Source: Cyanobacteria bacterium UBA3301 (GTDB lineage Bacteria > Cyanobacteriota > Vampirovibrionia > Gastranaerophilales > Gastranaerophilaceae). Taken from it: a stretch of 64,000 bases of DNA. The notes under the pieces were generated by a model. The model ran no database searches, was not told where the DNA came from, and saw only the letters and a list, made by a program, of their open reading frames with translations. The DNA is taken from NCBI GenBank assembly GCA_002361485.1, contig DESZ01000009.1, positions 1-64,000 of the forward strand, read 5' to 3'. Made by a program: the position numbers and the translations under genes. Of this stretch, positions 44,167 to 52,506 are shown piece by piece (positions within the stretch are counted from its first letter, which is position 1; every line of letters starts with the position of its first letter).

Positions 44167-45234
44167 TTAGTGCGGATTTTTATTTTTCTTCATTTTGTAA
44201 ACAAACATCAGAATTTCTGCAACTGCTTTATACAATTCCGGCGGAATCGGTTGATTAATATCGCACATTCTAAAAAGTGCTCTTGCAACCGGCGGATTTT
44301 CAATAACCGGAACGTTATGTTCTTTAGCGATATCTATAATTTTTTTAGCAATAAGCTCTGTACCTTTAGCAATCAGCATAGGTGAATCCATTTCAACCGC
44401 TACATATTTTAGTGCGCAAGCAACATGTGTCGGATTTGTAACGACAAAATCTGCCGTCGGTACAGAATCCATTGCCCCTTGCTGAAGCATTTGCATACGG
44501 CGCTGACGTAGTGCCGCTTTTACGTTAGGGTCGCCTTCTGAGTTTTTGTATTCATCTTTTATTTCTTTAAAAGACATCTTTTGGTCTTGTAAAAATTTCC
44601 ATTTTGTAACCCCGTAATCGGCAGCTGCAATCACCAAAAAAGCAATACAAGCTTTGAATATGAATTCTGTTATAAGCTTACCGAATTCTATCATAACGGA
44701 AAAATTGTTATCAATTGCGGCAAGCATCAAGATACTTTCAATGTGTTCACTATAAACAGACCATCCGATATAACCCAAAATAATAACTTTTACAATATTT
44801 TTAAACAATTCAAACAGGGTTTTTATAGACATAATATTTTTAAAATATTTTGTAGGATTTAATTTATCTAATTTTGGCATCAAAGGAGCAACGGCAACCA
44901 AAGGCCCAACCTGGATAAAATCCGCTAAAACCGCGACAAGCCAAGCAATAGCTAATATTGGCCCGATTATAAGTGCTGTTCCTTTTATTGCAATTAAAAG
45001 GATATACATGTAACCGATTTTATCAAGTTGTGCATTGGGTATTTGCTCATATAAAAGGGTAAAAACCTGCAATATTTGATTCCAAATGAAAGGCGCAAGT
45101 CCAAAAATTACCGAAAATAAAACAAGTAACGATACTGCTGTCGAAAAATCCTTTGATTTTACAACCTGCCCTTCTTTTCTTGCCTGTTCCAATTTTCTGG
45201 GGGTGGCATCAAATTGCTTGTCTTCATCACCCAT
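44167..45234 (-). CDS. flhB: FlhB/SctU-type export gate protein
   Basis: A 355-residue type III export component that switches substrate class. The N-terminus KQFDATPRKLEQARKEGQV is typical, four membrane helices follow, and the cytoplasmic tail carries the self-cleavage site NPTH (DFVVTNPTHVACALKY) near residue 265. FlhB is preferred to SctU because of the FliA-like sigma factor 70 bases away, but no other flagellar genes are present in the window. Confidence 0.86.
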   Translation of the reverse strand: MGDEDKQFDATPRKLEQARKEGQVVKSKDFSTAVSLLVLFSVIFGLAPFIWNQILQVFTLLYEQIPNAQLDKIGYMYILLIAIKGTALIIGPILAIAWLVAVLADFIQVGPLVAVAPLMPKLDKLNPTKYFKNIMSIKTLFELFKNIVKVIILGYIGWSVYSEHIESILMLAAIDNNFSVMIEFGKLITEFIFKACIAFLVIAAADYGVTKWKFLQDQKMSFKEIKDEYKNSEGDPNVKAALRQRRMQMLQQGAMDSVPTADFVVTNPTHVACALKYVAVEMDSPMLIAKGTELIAKKIIDIAKEHNVPVIENPPVARALFRMCDINQPIPPELYKAVAEILMFVYKMKKNKNPH

Positions 45235-45306
45235 ATATTTTAACCCTTCTGATAACTATATTATATCATGAAGTATAATTATTTTCTTTCAAAAGTAATA
45301 TTTACG

Positions 45307-46155
45307 TTATTGGAAATTGTTGGTGATGGAATAAATATATTCCAGAACTTCTGCAAAGTAACCCAAATTTGAATTGCCGTTTAATACCAAATCAGCTTCT
45401 TTTCTGAAAGGTTTTACGTATTTTTCACCGGCATCTGCAATGTAGTTCCAATGTTTTATGGCATTTTCTTTGTCTTGATTGCGTTCTTCAACGGCTCTTG
45501 AAATAAATCTGCTCTTTCGTAATTCATTTTCTGTTTCAACGTATATTTTTATATCAAACACGTCTTTTACGTCTTCGTACATTGTAGCAATCCCTTCAAC
45601 CACTATAATTTTTTGCGAAGATACATCAAGCGCTTTCGGAACTGATACCCCCGTTCCGTTTGGTAAATACATAGGAGCTTTAATGTCTTGCCCTGAAGCT
45701 AAAATTTCCAAATCGGATTTTAATGTTTGTAATTGAAAATTAGACGGCGCATCCAAGTCGTATCCGCTGTCCCTAACATTATCAAATGAACCGTATTTAT
45801 TGATAAGATGCGAAATGTCATTGAAATAATTATCAGTACTCAATACGGTTACAGGCATGGATAATCTTTCTATTACATTTTTAATTTCTTTGCAAATTGT
45901 GGATTTACCCGATGCAGATTCTCCTGTAACTCCTATTAGCATACGCTTTGAAGGATTAGAAATAATTCTGCGGGTAAATCTTGAAATAAAATTCGGGTTG
46001 ATACCGTTTATTATCGGGGTTTCTTGCTTTTTGTCGTATAAAAATATTTGCTTAAATTTTGTTTGAAGATAAAATGCAAGTAATTCACGTCCTGACTTTG
46101 AAGTTAAATCGGGTTTATATATTTTATCGGTTTCTTTTTCTTCTAAAGATAGCAT
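45307..46155 (-). CDS. Uridine kinase/phosphoribulokinase-family protein (paralogue A)
   Basis: A 282-residue P-loop kinase. GVTGESASGKSTICKEI is the Walker A loop, DNYFNDI the substrate loop and KIIVVEGIATMY the Walker B/lid region, as in uridine kinases and phosphoribulokinases. The N-terminal 75 residues are extra and not recognised. ATG 46155 has GGAAAAAG upstream; a TTG 22 codons earlier would add a membrane-like segment. A paralogue lies at 52507-53370. Substrate not known. Confidence 0.8.
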   Translation of the reverse strand: MLSLEEKETDKIYKPDLTSKSGRELLAFYLQTKFKQIFLYDKKQETPIINGINPNFISRFTRRIISNPSKRMLIGVTGESASGKSTICKEIKNVIERLSMPVTVLSTDNYFNDISHLINKYGSFDNVRDSGYDLDAPSNFQLQTLKSDLEILASGQDIKAPMYLPNGTGVSVPKALDVSSQKIIVVEGIATMYEDVKDVFDIKIYVETENELRKSRFISRAVEERNQDKENAIKHWNYIADAGEKYVKPFRKEADLVLNGNSNLGYFAEVLEYIYSITNNFQ

Positions 46156-46277
46156 ATTCTTTTTCCAAATGATATAGGATATGCATGTAATAATAACCGA
46201 GAAAAAAAATTTTTGCCACAATTTTGAAAAAATATTAATAATTCGTATTTTTTGTAATTTAATGATTTAATGATTAT

Positions 46278-46889
46278 ATGAATTACATCTTTTTTATATT
46301 AATAGTTGGTTCAATAATAATAGGAGCAATAAACGGCAAATTACAGGATGTTGTAAATGCGGTTATGTCGGGTGCGGAATTATCAGTCAAAGTAGCCTTT
46401 TCTCTTATAGGAATAATGGCGTTTTGGCTTGGGATGATGAAGATTGCTCAAAAAGCAGGAATTATTGATTGGATATCAAAAGTGTTAAAACCAATTGCAA
46501 AGTTTTTATTTAATGAAATTCCGTCTGATTCTCCTGCAACAGGTGATATAGCAATGAATTTCAGCGCAAATGCTTTTGGACTGTCAAATGCAGCGACTCC
46601 GTTCGGTATAAAAGCAATGGAAGAACTTCAAAAGGTAAATAAAGATAAAACTTCGGCATCAAACGCTATGTGTATGCTTTTAGGAATGAATACGGCAGGG
46701 TTTCAACTTATTCCGACAACGGTTCTTGCGGTTTTAGTCGGAGTCGGTTATGAAAATCCGACAGAAATAATTGCGCCTACATTACTTGTTACTTTAATTG
46801 CGTTTATTAGTGCAATAATATTATCAAAAATATTCCAAAAACTTTGGAAACCTCAAACTGAGGAAATAAAAGGAGGTGAAAATGAGTAA
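46278..46889 (+). CDS. spmA: SpmA-like nucleoside-recognition membrane protein
   Basis: A 203-residue inner-membrane protein of the SpmA/gate-domain family: INGKLQDVVNAVMSGAELSVKVAFSLIGIMAF (in parts), then TGDIAMNFSANAFGLSNAATPFGIKAM, the conserved gate loop. SpmA and SpmB are named for spore-core dehydration in Bacillus, but paired homologues also occur in non-sporulating Gram-negatives. There is no sign of spore formation here. Overlaps spmB by 8 bases. Confidence 0.85.
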   Translation: MNYIFFILIVGSIIIGAINGKLQDVVNAVMSGAELSVKVAFSLIGIMAFWLGMMKIAQKAGIIDWISKVLKPIAKFLFNEIPSDSPATGDIAMNFSANAFGLSNAATPFGIKAMEELQKVNKDKTSASNAMCMLLGMNTAGFQLIPTTVLAVLVGVGYENPTEIIAPTLLVTLIAFISAIILSKIFQKLWKPQTEEIKGGENE

Positions 46890-47415
46890 CTTCCTTAACT
46901 TGATTTCATTATGGGCTTTACCTGTTCTTTTGATACTAATTTTAACAATCGGTTTAATAAAAAAAGTTCCTGTATATGAAGAATTTACGGATGGGGCAAA
47001 AGAAGGTTTTAAAGTTGCAATAAATATAATTCCATATTTGGTGGCTATTATTGTCGGCATATCCATGTTAAGAGCAAGCGGTGCAATTGATATGTGCGCA
47101 AAGGCTTTTGCTCCGGTGTTAAATTTATTTCACGTTCCAGCTCAGACTCTGCCATTAATGATTGTTCGCTCGTTGTCGGGTTCGGCTGCGTTAGGGGTAT
47201 TTTCGGATATTGCAAATTCGCTTGACCCGAATTCTTATGCGGTTAAGCTTGCCGCAATAATGGTAGGAAGCAGTGAAACGACTTTTTATGTATTGGCTGT
47301 ATATTTCGGCTCCGTTAAAATTTCAAAAATGAGATATGCTTTGCTTGTAGGAATTTTAGCAGACATAATAGGGATTATTGCAGCAGTTTGGGTTGCTCAT
47401 TTAATGTTTGGTTAG
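46882..47415 (+). CDS. spmB: SpmB-like nucleoside-recognition membrane protein
   Basis: A 177-residue membrane protein with YEEFTDGAKEGFKVAINIIPYLVAI and RSLSGSAALGVFSD, the gate-domain blocks of SpmB. AAAGGAGGTGA, a nearly perfect ribosome site, lies just before the ATG inside the end of spmA, so the pair is coupled. Probable role: membrane transport or envelope maturation with SpmA. Its last 41 bases overlap a zinc-ribbon gene on the other strand. Confidence 0.85.
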   Translation: MSNFLNLISLWALPVLLILILTIGLIKKVPVYEEFTDGAKEGFKVAINIIPYLVAIIVGISMLRASGAIDMCAKAFAPVLNLFHVPAQTLPLMIVRSLSGSAALGVFSDIANSLDPNSYAVKLAAIMVGSSETTFYVLAVYFGSVKISKMRYALLVGILADIIGIIAAVWVAHLMFG

Positions 47416-47746
47416 TTTCTGTCCAGCTTTGTGAGTATTCATTGAAATCATTGCGAATAATTTCTCGTTTTAAAACTGCATAATTGATATTTATGCAATC
47501 GATTTTTTCCAACCTTTCGACGGTGTAACCTTTGCTTCCGCAATTATGACAAAATGACTCAACGGGTACAATTTCGCCATTAATAACAGTTGCAACTTCT
47601 TTTAGTCCGCAAGATGCGCATCTTACTAAATACCATTGATTTTCTATCAGTTCTCCGCAATCGGGGCAGTAGTAATAATCCTGTTCAATCGGGACTTTAT
47701 CGTGGGTGCATTTTTTTGTGAAATTAAATATTTGACTCCATATCAT
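47375..47746 (-). CDS. Zinc-ribbon hypothetical protein
   Basis: A 123-residue protein with three cysteine pairs (YYCPDCGE, RCASCGLKE, FCHNCGSKG) that would bind one or two zinc ions, and a hydrophilic C-terminus. No known family was recognised. It converges with spmB and overlaps its end by 41 bases. It could be a small nucleic-acid- or protein-binding adaptor; function unknown. Confidence 0.7.
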   Translation of the reverse strand: MIWSQIFNFTKKCTHDKVPIEQDYYYCPDCGELIENQWYLVRCASCGLKEVATVINGEIVPVESFCHNCGSKGYTVERLEKIDCININYAVLKREIIRNDFNEYSQSWTETNQTLNEQPKLLQ

Positions 47747-47802
47747 ACTTTTTTTAATAATGATGTTTTTTTATAAGTCAATATTTATGATATATTTTGA
47801 GT

Positions 47803-48453
47803 ATGAAAGATTTTTTATCAGGTTTGTTGGATTGGATATACAAAAAACGCTGTTACTTTTGTAAAAGTTCAAAAGAATCTGTTCGTATGTGTTCAAAATG
47901 TTATGATGAACTGGATTTTTTACCTGTACAATTAAACAGAGCATATAACGGAGTAAAAATTTATTGCGCGGGCGTGTACTCAAAAAACCTGCAAAAAATG
48001 ATACGCGGTTTAAAATATCACAATCAACGTGATTTAGCGTACTATCAGGCAAAATTTATGTTTCAATATTGGCAAAATTTAGGAATTGAAGGTGATTTTC
48101 AAATTGTGCCTGTTCCGATTTTCCCTAAGCGTAAAAAACAAAGAAAATACAACCATATGGAGCTTGTTGCTTTGGAGTTTTCCCGCATATCGGGGTATAG
48201 TGTGAATTTTGAACTTATAAAGCGAATAAAAGATACAAAACCGCAATATAAATTGAATAAAGTTCAACGAATGATGAATCTTGAGAATGCGTTTGAGGTT
48301 GATAAATCAAAATATATTAATGATAAAAAGATACTTATAATTGATGATATATGTACAACAGGTTCGACATTTGAAGAAATGATAAAAGCTTTGAATAAAG
48401 AAAATATATTTGATATTATATGTTTTGCTACTACAACACCTTTTGAAAATTAA
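47803..48453 (+). CDS. comF: ComF-family phosphoribosyltransferase-like protein
   Basis: A 216-residue ComF protein. An N-terminal zinc finger (KRCYFCKSSKESVRMCSKC) is followed by the phosphoribosyltransferase fold with the PRPP loop LIIDDICTTGSTFEEM near residue 185. In competent bacteria ComF acts with the ComFA helicase in DNA uptake; outside those it is often a lone gene. PVPIFPKRKKQRKYNHMELV is the conserved central block. The ATG at 47803 is preferred over a TTG two codons before. Confidence 0.88.
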   Translation: MKDFLSGLLDWIYKKRCYFCKSSKESVRMCSKCYDELDFLPVQLNRAYNGVKIYCAGVYSKNLQKMIRGLKYHNQRDLAYYQAKFMFQYWQNLGIEGDFQIVPVPIFPKRKKQRKYNHMELVALEFSRISGYSVNFELIKRIKDTKPQYKLNKVQRMMNLENAFEVDKSKYINDKKILIIDDICTTGSTFEEMIKALNKENIFDIICFATTTPFEN

Positions 48454-48514
48454 TTATTAAAAAATATCTGATTTATGGTATATTAAAATAAAAGTTAAAA
48501 AATAAGAGGCGACT

Positions 48515-49249
48515 TTGATAAAATTTCTCGGTTTTTGTGTAGAAAATTTAATAGAATGTATAAAATATATTTTTAGCGGGAATTTGCGTATAAAAAGAAT
48601 AATATCGCAAGCAGCATCAATAAGTTATGACTCTCTGTCGATTTCGCTTGTAATAGCGTTTATTGCGGCTGCTGTTATTGCAATACAAGTGTCAAAAGAA
48701 TTCCTTATGACAGGTGCTGAAGCATACATAGGCGGAACAATTGCAGTTATCATGGTAAGGGAAATTGCTCCGGGGTTTGTGGCTTTGGCGATAGGTGCAA
48801 GGGCGGGAACAGCAATTTCTGCCGAAATTGCTAATATGCAGGTTACTTCACAGGTGGATGCGATTAAAACGTTAAAAATTAATCCTATCGGTTATTATTT
48901 TACGCCAAGAATAATAGCTTCAGCCATTACTGTTCCGATGGTTGTTTTGATAGCGGAGTATATAGGAATTTTGGGCGGTATGGTTGTATCAAATGCAACG
49001 ATATCGCTGCATCCTGCAATTTATCAAAATTCCGTATGGGCATGGATAAGTGCAAAGGATATTTATATAAGCCTTTTAAAAGGTTCTATATTTGGAGCTT
49101 TGATAGCTCTTGTATGTGCTTCAAAAGGTTATGAAACCATGGGTGGTGCAAAAGAAGTCGGCATATCAACTACTCAGGCTGCTATCTTGTCTACAATATA
49201 TATGCTCGTAGCGGATTTTTTAATCAATTTATTATTCTATATTGCTTAA
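48515..49249 (+). CDS. mlaE: MlaE/YrbE-family ABC transporter permease
   Basis: A 244-residue permease of the Mla-type phospholipid transporters, with the signature VMVREIAPGFVALAIGARAGTAISAEI (in parts; coupling region near 85-110) and five to six helices. The start is TTG with AAGAGGC before it. The usual mlaF ATPase and mlaD MCE-domain genes do not adjoin it; they must lie elsewhere. The role in outer-membrane lipid asymmetry fits the other envelope genes. Confidence 0.88.
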   Translation: MIKFLGFCVENLIECIKYIFSGNLRIKRIISQAASISYDSLSISLVIAFIAAAVIAIQVSKEFLMTGAEAYIGGTIAVIMVREIAPGFVALAIGARAGTAISAEIANMQVTSQVDAIKTLKINPIGYYFTPRIIASAITVPMVVLIAEYIGILGGMVVSNATISLHPAIYQNSVWAWISAKDIYISLLKGSIFGALIALVCASKGYETMGGAKEVGISTTQAAILSTIYMLVADFLINLLFYIA

Positions 49250-49332
49250 ACTTTACAAAATTTTACCCTAAATGAAGCAGTTTGCTATTTTGTTATATAA
49301 TATAGAATGTAATTTAGTAAGAGGTTTAATAT

Positions 49333-49683
49333 ATGAATACAGTTACAGTAGTAGGCAGAGTAGGAAGAGACGCATCCGAAAATTTTACATCGTTTGAATC
49401 CGGTAAAACAAAAGCATCATTTTCTGTTGCGGTAAACAGATGGGATGCAAAAACAAAAGCGGAAGTTACCGATTGGTTTAATATTGATGTTTGGGATAAA
49501 CAGGCTGAATTCGCGGCTGAATATATCAAAAAAGGCAGACTTGTTGCGATAGATGGCAAAATCGCCAATCGCCGCTGGACAGATAAAACTACGGGTAATG
49601 AGCGCGAGACGTTTTATATAATAGCTAATAATATAAGATTATTAGGTTCAAAAAGGGATGCAGAAACAGAAGTTGCATTATGA
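49333..49683 (+). CDS. ssb: Single-stranded DNA-binding protein
   Basis: A 116-residue SSB with a single OB fold: MNTVTVVGRVGRDASENFTS, KASFSVAVNRWDAKTK, TDWFNIDVWDKQAEFAAEYIKKG. It is short and lacks the acidic DDDIPF-type C-terminal tip used by canonical SSBs to recruit partners, ending in AETEVAL, so it may be an accessory SSB. Its stop overlaps the next start (ATGA), so the two are translationally coupled, an unexpected pairing. GAGG lies before the ATG. Confidence 0.88.
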   Translation: MNTVTVVGRVGRDASENFTSFESGKTKASFSVAVNRWDAKTKAEVTDWFNIDVWDKQAEFAAEYIKKGRLVAIDGKIANRRWTDKTTGNERETFYIIANNIRLLGSKRDAETEVAL

Positions 49684-51011
49684 TAAGCGGTTCTAATATA
49701 GTTTGTATTGTTGCTGATGATTTAACAGGCGCAAATGATACTGCGCTTCAGTTTAGATTGAACGGCGCAGATACAAACATTTTATTGAGTGAAAATATTG
49801 AAAAAACGCAAGGTGAAATTTCTCAAGCTTGGGCTATTTCAACCGAATCTCGCAATGTGCCTATGGATGAAGCTTACGAAAAAGTTAAGCGGACAGTTGA
49901 ATTTTTAAATAATACACTATGTCCTGATTATTATTATAAAAAAATTGATTCAACGCTGCGCGGAAATATTGCGGTAGAAATTCTTGCTATGCTGGAAGTT
50001 TTGGGTTGGGATTGTGCAGTAATAATGCCTGCGTTCCCTCAAGAAGGAAGAATAACTGTTGGTGGATACCATTTATTAAATTGTGTTCCTATTGAAATGA
50101 CAGAAATGGCATGTGATCCTCATTCTCCAATAACAGAATCTCATATACCAACGTTATTAAAACAGCAGCTTGGCGATAAATATGATAACTTAATCGGGCA
50201 AATAGAATTAAAGACTGTATTGGACGGTGCTCGCGAAATTTTAATAAAAACAAATGAGCTTATTGAAGCAGGAAAAAAAATAATAGTAGCAGATTCGATT
50301 TCGCAAACAGATGTTGCGCAGATTGTTCTTGCTATGAAAAAATCTGATTACAAAATCCTCCCTGTCGGTAATGCTGCAGCTGCAAAAATTTTGGCCAATG
50401 AATGGTTCCCGCAGGAAGAAAAATTTGAAGAACAAAGTGAAGTTAGTCTGCCAAAGTTACCTAAATTTATCGTGTCAGGCAGTGCAACTCAGATAACGGC
50501 TAATCAAATTGAATTTTTGCAAAATACAGACGAATATCAGGATAAATGTCATATTATAGAACTAGATATAAATACTATATTGAATGGTGTCGAAGATAGT
50601 CTGGTTGATAAGATAGAAGCATATTTGTCAGACGGGATAAACGTTTTGGTGCATACTTCCAATTTGTTTAAAAATTTTGACGGATTTGCTGATGATGTTG
50701 CAAATGCGGATTTAACAAAAGCCACAATGGCCAATAAAATTACCGATTTTTTGGCGGATTTAACGGCAAAGGTATTGAACTGTACTAAAGCAATATTGGT
50801 TACTCTGGGCGGAGAAACTTCTTATAAATGCTGTCATTCTATCGGTGCGGATCAATTAAAGCTTATGGATGAAGTTTTGCCTGCGATTGCGATTAGTAAA
50901 AATATTCACCATAACCAGTTGATTGTGACAAAATCCGGAAATTTGGGTGATACTGATACATTAGTAAAAATTTTGAAATATTTTGAGCAACACGAAAAAT
51001 ATTATGAATAA
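49680..51011 (+). CDS. Four-carbon acid sugar kinase (DUF1537, OtnK/DtnK-like)
   Basis: A 443-residue kinase of the four-carbon acid sugar family, which phosphorylates D-threonate, D-erythronate or related acids. The N-terminal domain has IVADDLTGANDTALQF and KIDSTLRGN; the C-terminal domain has LVTLGGETSYKCC. It is coupled to ssb by ATGA and overlaps the next gene by 8 bases. With a PdxA-type dehydrogenase it matches the known catabolic pair (kinase then PdxA2) in sugar-acid pathways. Confidence 0.88.
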   Translation: MISGSNIVCIVADDLTGANDTALQFRLNGADTNILLSENIEKTQGEISQAWAISTESRNVPMDEAYEKVKRTVEFLNNTLCPDYYYKKIDSTLRGNIAVEILAMLEVLGWDCAVIMPAFPQEGRITVGGYHLLNCVPIEMTEMACDPHSPITESHIPTLLKQQLGDKYDNLIGQIELKTVLDGAREILIKTNELIEAGKKIIVADSISQTDVAQIVLAMKKSDYKILPVGNAAAAKILANEWFPQEEKFEEQSEVSLPKLPKFIVSGSATQITANQIEFLQNTDEYQDKCHIIELDINTILNGVEDSLVDKIEAYLSDGINVLVHTSNLFKNFDGFADDVANADLTKATMANKITDFLADLTAKVLNCTKAILVTLGGETSYKCCHSIGADQLKLMDEVLPAIAISKNIHHNQLIVTKSGNLGDTDTLVKILKYFEQHEKYYE

Positions 51012-51921
51012 AATAGCAATTACAACAGGTGACCCGAATGGTATCGGCGCGGAGATTACAATAAAAGCATTGAATTATCTTGATTTACCTCAAGATAAGG
51101 TTGTTTTGGTCTCAAATCGCAGAGTATTGGATTTTTACGGACAATTAAATAATAATTATGAAATTATTGAAATCCCATACAGGGATGAAGATATTACTCC
51201 GGGTGAAATAACCTCTAAAGCAGGCGAATTTTCTTTTCAATCTTTAAAGAAAGTTTGTGAAATAAAACCGACCGCAATTGTTACAGCCCCTGTTGCAAAA
51301 AATGCACTTCATCTTGCCGGTCATATTTATAACGGTCAAACCGAAGTCTTGCAAAAATTTTTGGCTCATGATAATCAATCGGCAGAAATGCTTTTTGTTG
51401 CCGGCAGCTTCAGAGTTCTGCTTTTGACACGGCATTGCGCATTGAAAGATATTAAACTTTCAAAAGAAACTGTTATTGAAAAAGTTAAAAATTTGAAAAA
51501 TACTTTTCAAAAATTATATGGAATTGTTGCGCCAAAATTTGCGCTTTGCGGTTATAATCCGCATGCAGGCGAAGATGGTATTTTAGGTAATGAGGAAAAG
51601 GATATTCTTATACCTGCGGTAGAAGAATTAAGGCTTATGGGAATTGATATTTCTTATCCGCAGCCTTCAGACACCCTTTTTGTGGATGCGGCAAAACATT
51701 ATTTTAATAATGAAAAAGATGAGTATGATTGTTATATAGCAAATTATCATGATCAAGGTTTGATACCTATAAAAACAGTTGCCGGCATGAAAACCGTAAA
51801 CACTACTATCGGACTAGATATAATAAGAACTTCTCCGGGGCATGGCACTGCATTTGATATCGCAGGGAGAAATATTGCAGACCCTTCAGGTATGGCAGAA
51901 GCGATAAAATCTGTATTGTAG
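51004..51921 (+). CDS. pdxA: PdxA-family 4-phospho-acid dehydrogenase (PdxA or PdxA2)
   Basis: A 305-residue NAD-dependent dehydrogenase. ITTGDPNGIGAEI opens it, LLTRHCALKDI, YNPHAGEDGILGNEE and NYHDQGLIPIKTVAG carry the metal-binding histidines and NTTIGLDIIRTSPGHGTAFDIAG is the cofactor end. PdxA makes pyridoxal phosphate precursors, but its paralogue PdxA2 oxidises 4-phospho-D-threonate or -erythronate. The direct coupling to a DUF1537 kinase favours PdxA2 (inference). Confidence 0.9.
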   Translation: MNKIAITTGDPNGIGAEITIKALNYLDLPQDKVVLVSNRRVLDFYGQLNNNYEIIEIPYRDEDITPGEITSKAGEFSFQSLKKVCEIKPTAIVTAPVAKNALHLAGHIYNGQTEVLQKFLAHDNQSAEMLFVAGSFRVLLLTRHCALKDIKLSKETVIEKVKNLKNTFQKLYGIVAPKFALCGYNPHAGEDGILGNEEKDILIPAVEELRLMGIDISYPQPSDTLFVDAAKHYFNNEKDEYDCYIANYHDQGLIPIKTVAGMKTVNTTIGLDIIRTSPGHGTAFDIAGRNIADPSGMAEAIKSVL

Positions 51922-51980
51922 TATATTTTTGTATTGTGCTAAATATCAGTATTTTGTCGATTTGCACCCAGCCTGTTTTT

Positions 51981-52020
51981 TATATGTCCAACATACAGCT
52001 TATATGTCCAACATACAGCT
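51981..52020. repeat. Exact 20-bp tandem duplication
   Basis: TATATGTCCAACATACAGCT occurs twice in direct succession at the outer edge of the tRNA-Gly repeat region. A related TATATGTCCTGCGGACAGCT lies inside the nearer unit at 52194-52213. Confidence 0.88.
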
Positions 52021-52150
52021 TGTTAATAAGGTTCAAGACTCGCACTTGGCTCGCTTGCGCCGAACCGTAAACTTCGGTTCTCGCCCTAATCACCCTTAAC
52101 AAAAAAAGTTGTCTTTTGACAACTTAAAAAAAATAGCGGGTGACCGGGCT
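52021..52150 (-). repeat. tRNA-tail element, outer copy at tRNA-Gly
   Basis: On the minus strand this holds a detached tRNA-Gly tail (AGCCCGGTCACCCGCTA at 52134-52150), the terminator hairpin 52106-52125 and a half body with GAACC/GGTTC arms. It repeats 52211-52340 almost exactly, one base differing plus a small change in the A-run, at a period of 190-192 bases. Confidence 0.82.
52106..52125. terminator. Terminator hairpin of the outer copy
   Basis: AAGTTGTC pairs with GACAACTT around TTTT, with A- and T-rich flanks; an exact repeat of the hairpin beside tRNA-Gly. Confidence 0.82.
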
Positions 52151-52297
52151 TGTCTTGCTGCGCTCGCCGTCGACGTGGCTTCGCTTGAACCTTATATGTC
52201 CTGCGGACAGCTTGTTAATAAGGTTCAAGGCTCGCACTTGGCTCGCTTGCGCCGAACCGTAAACTTCGGTTCTCGCCCTAATCACCCTTAACAAAAA
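52151..52297 (-). repeat. tRNA-tail element body next to tRNA-Gly
   Basis: Minus-strand order: GAACC/GGTTC hairpin (52254-52272), then a second stem TTGAACCTTA/TAAGGTTCAA (52185-52194 with 52219-52228) around GTCCTGCGGAC. Next come GGCGAGCGCAGCAAGACA and the detached tail. The CAAGACA end and the tail junction match the Glu and Gln elements; the middle is different. Confidence 0.75.
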
Positions 52298-52317
52298 AAG
52301 TTGTCTTTTGACAACTT
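52298..52317. terminator. Terminator of tRNA-Gly
   Basis: Stem AAGTTGTC/GACAACTT with a TTTT loop, directly beyond the tRNA 3' end on the minus strand. Confidence 0.85.
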
Positions 52318-52324
52318 AAAAAAT

Positions 52325-52396
52325 AGCGGGTGACCGGGCTCGAACCGGCGATCTTCTGCTTGGGAAGCAGACATTCTACCACTGAACTACACCCGC
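52325..52396 (-). tRNA. tRNA-Gly (anticodon CCC)
   Basis: Acceptor GCGGGTG-like stem pairs with CACCCGC, anticodon stem TCTGC/GCAGA encloses TTCCCAA (anticodon CCC), the T arm is GCCGG-TTCGAGC-CCGGT and the discriminator is T. CCA is not encoded. It reads GGG only. A detached copy of its 3' tail lies 190 bases downstream. Confidence 0.93.
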
Positions 52397-52506
52397 AAAG
52401 TTTTCTTTTGTATAAATAATATACCACAACAAAATTTACCGCGCAATTTAAAAAAATTGAACTGTATTATAATATTTAAGCTTTTGTACGGCTTAAAATA
52501 GCTTTA

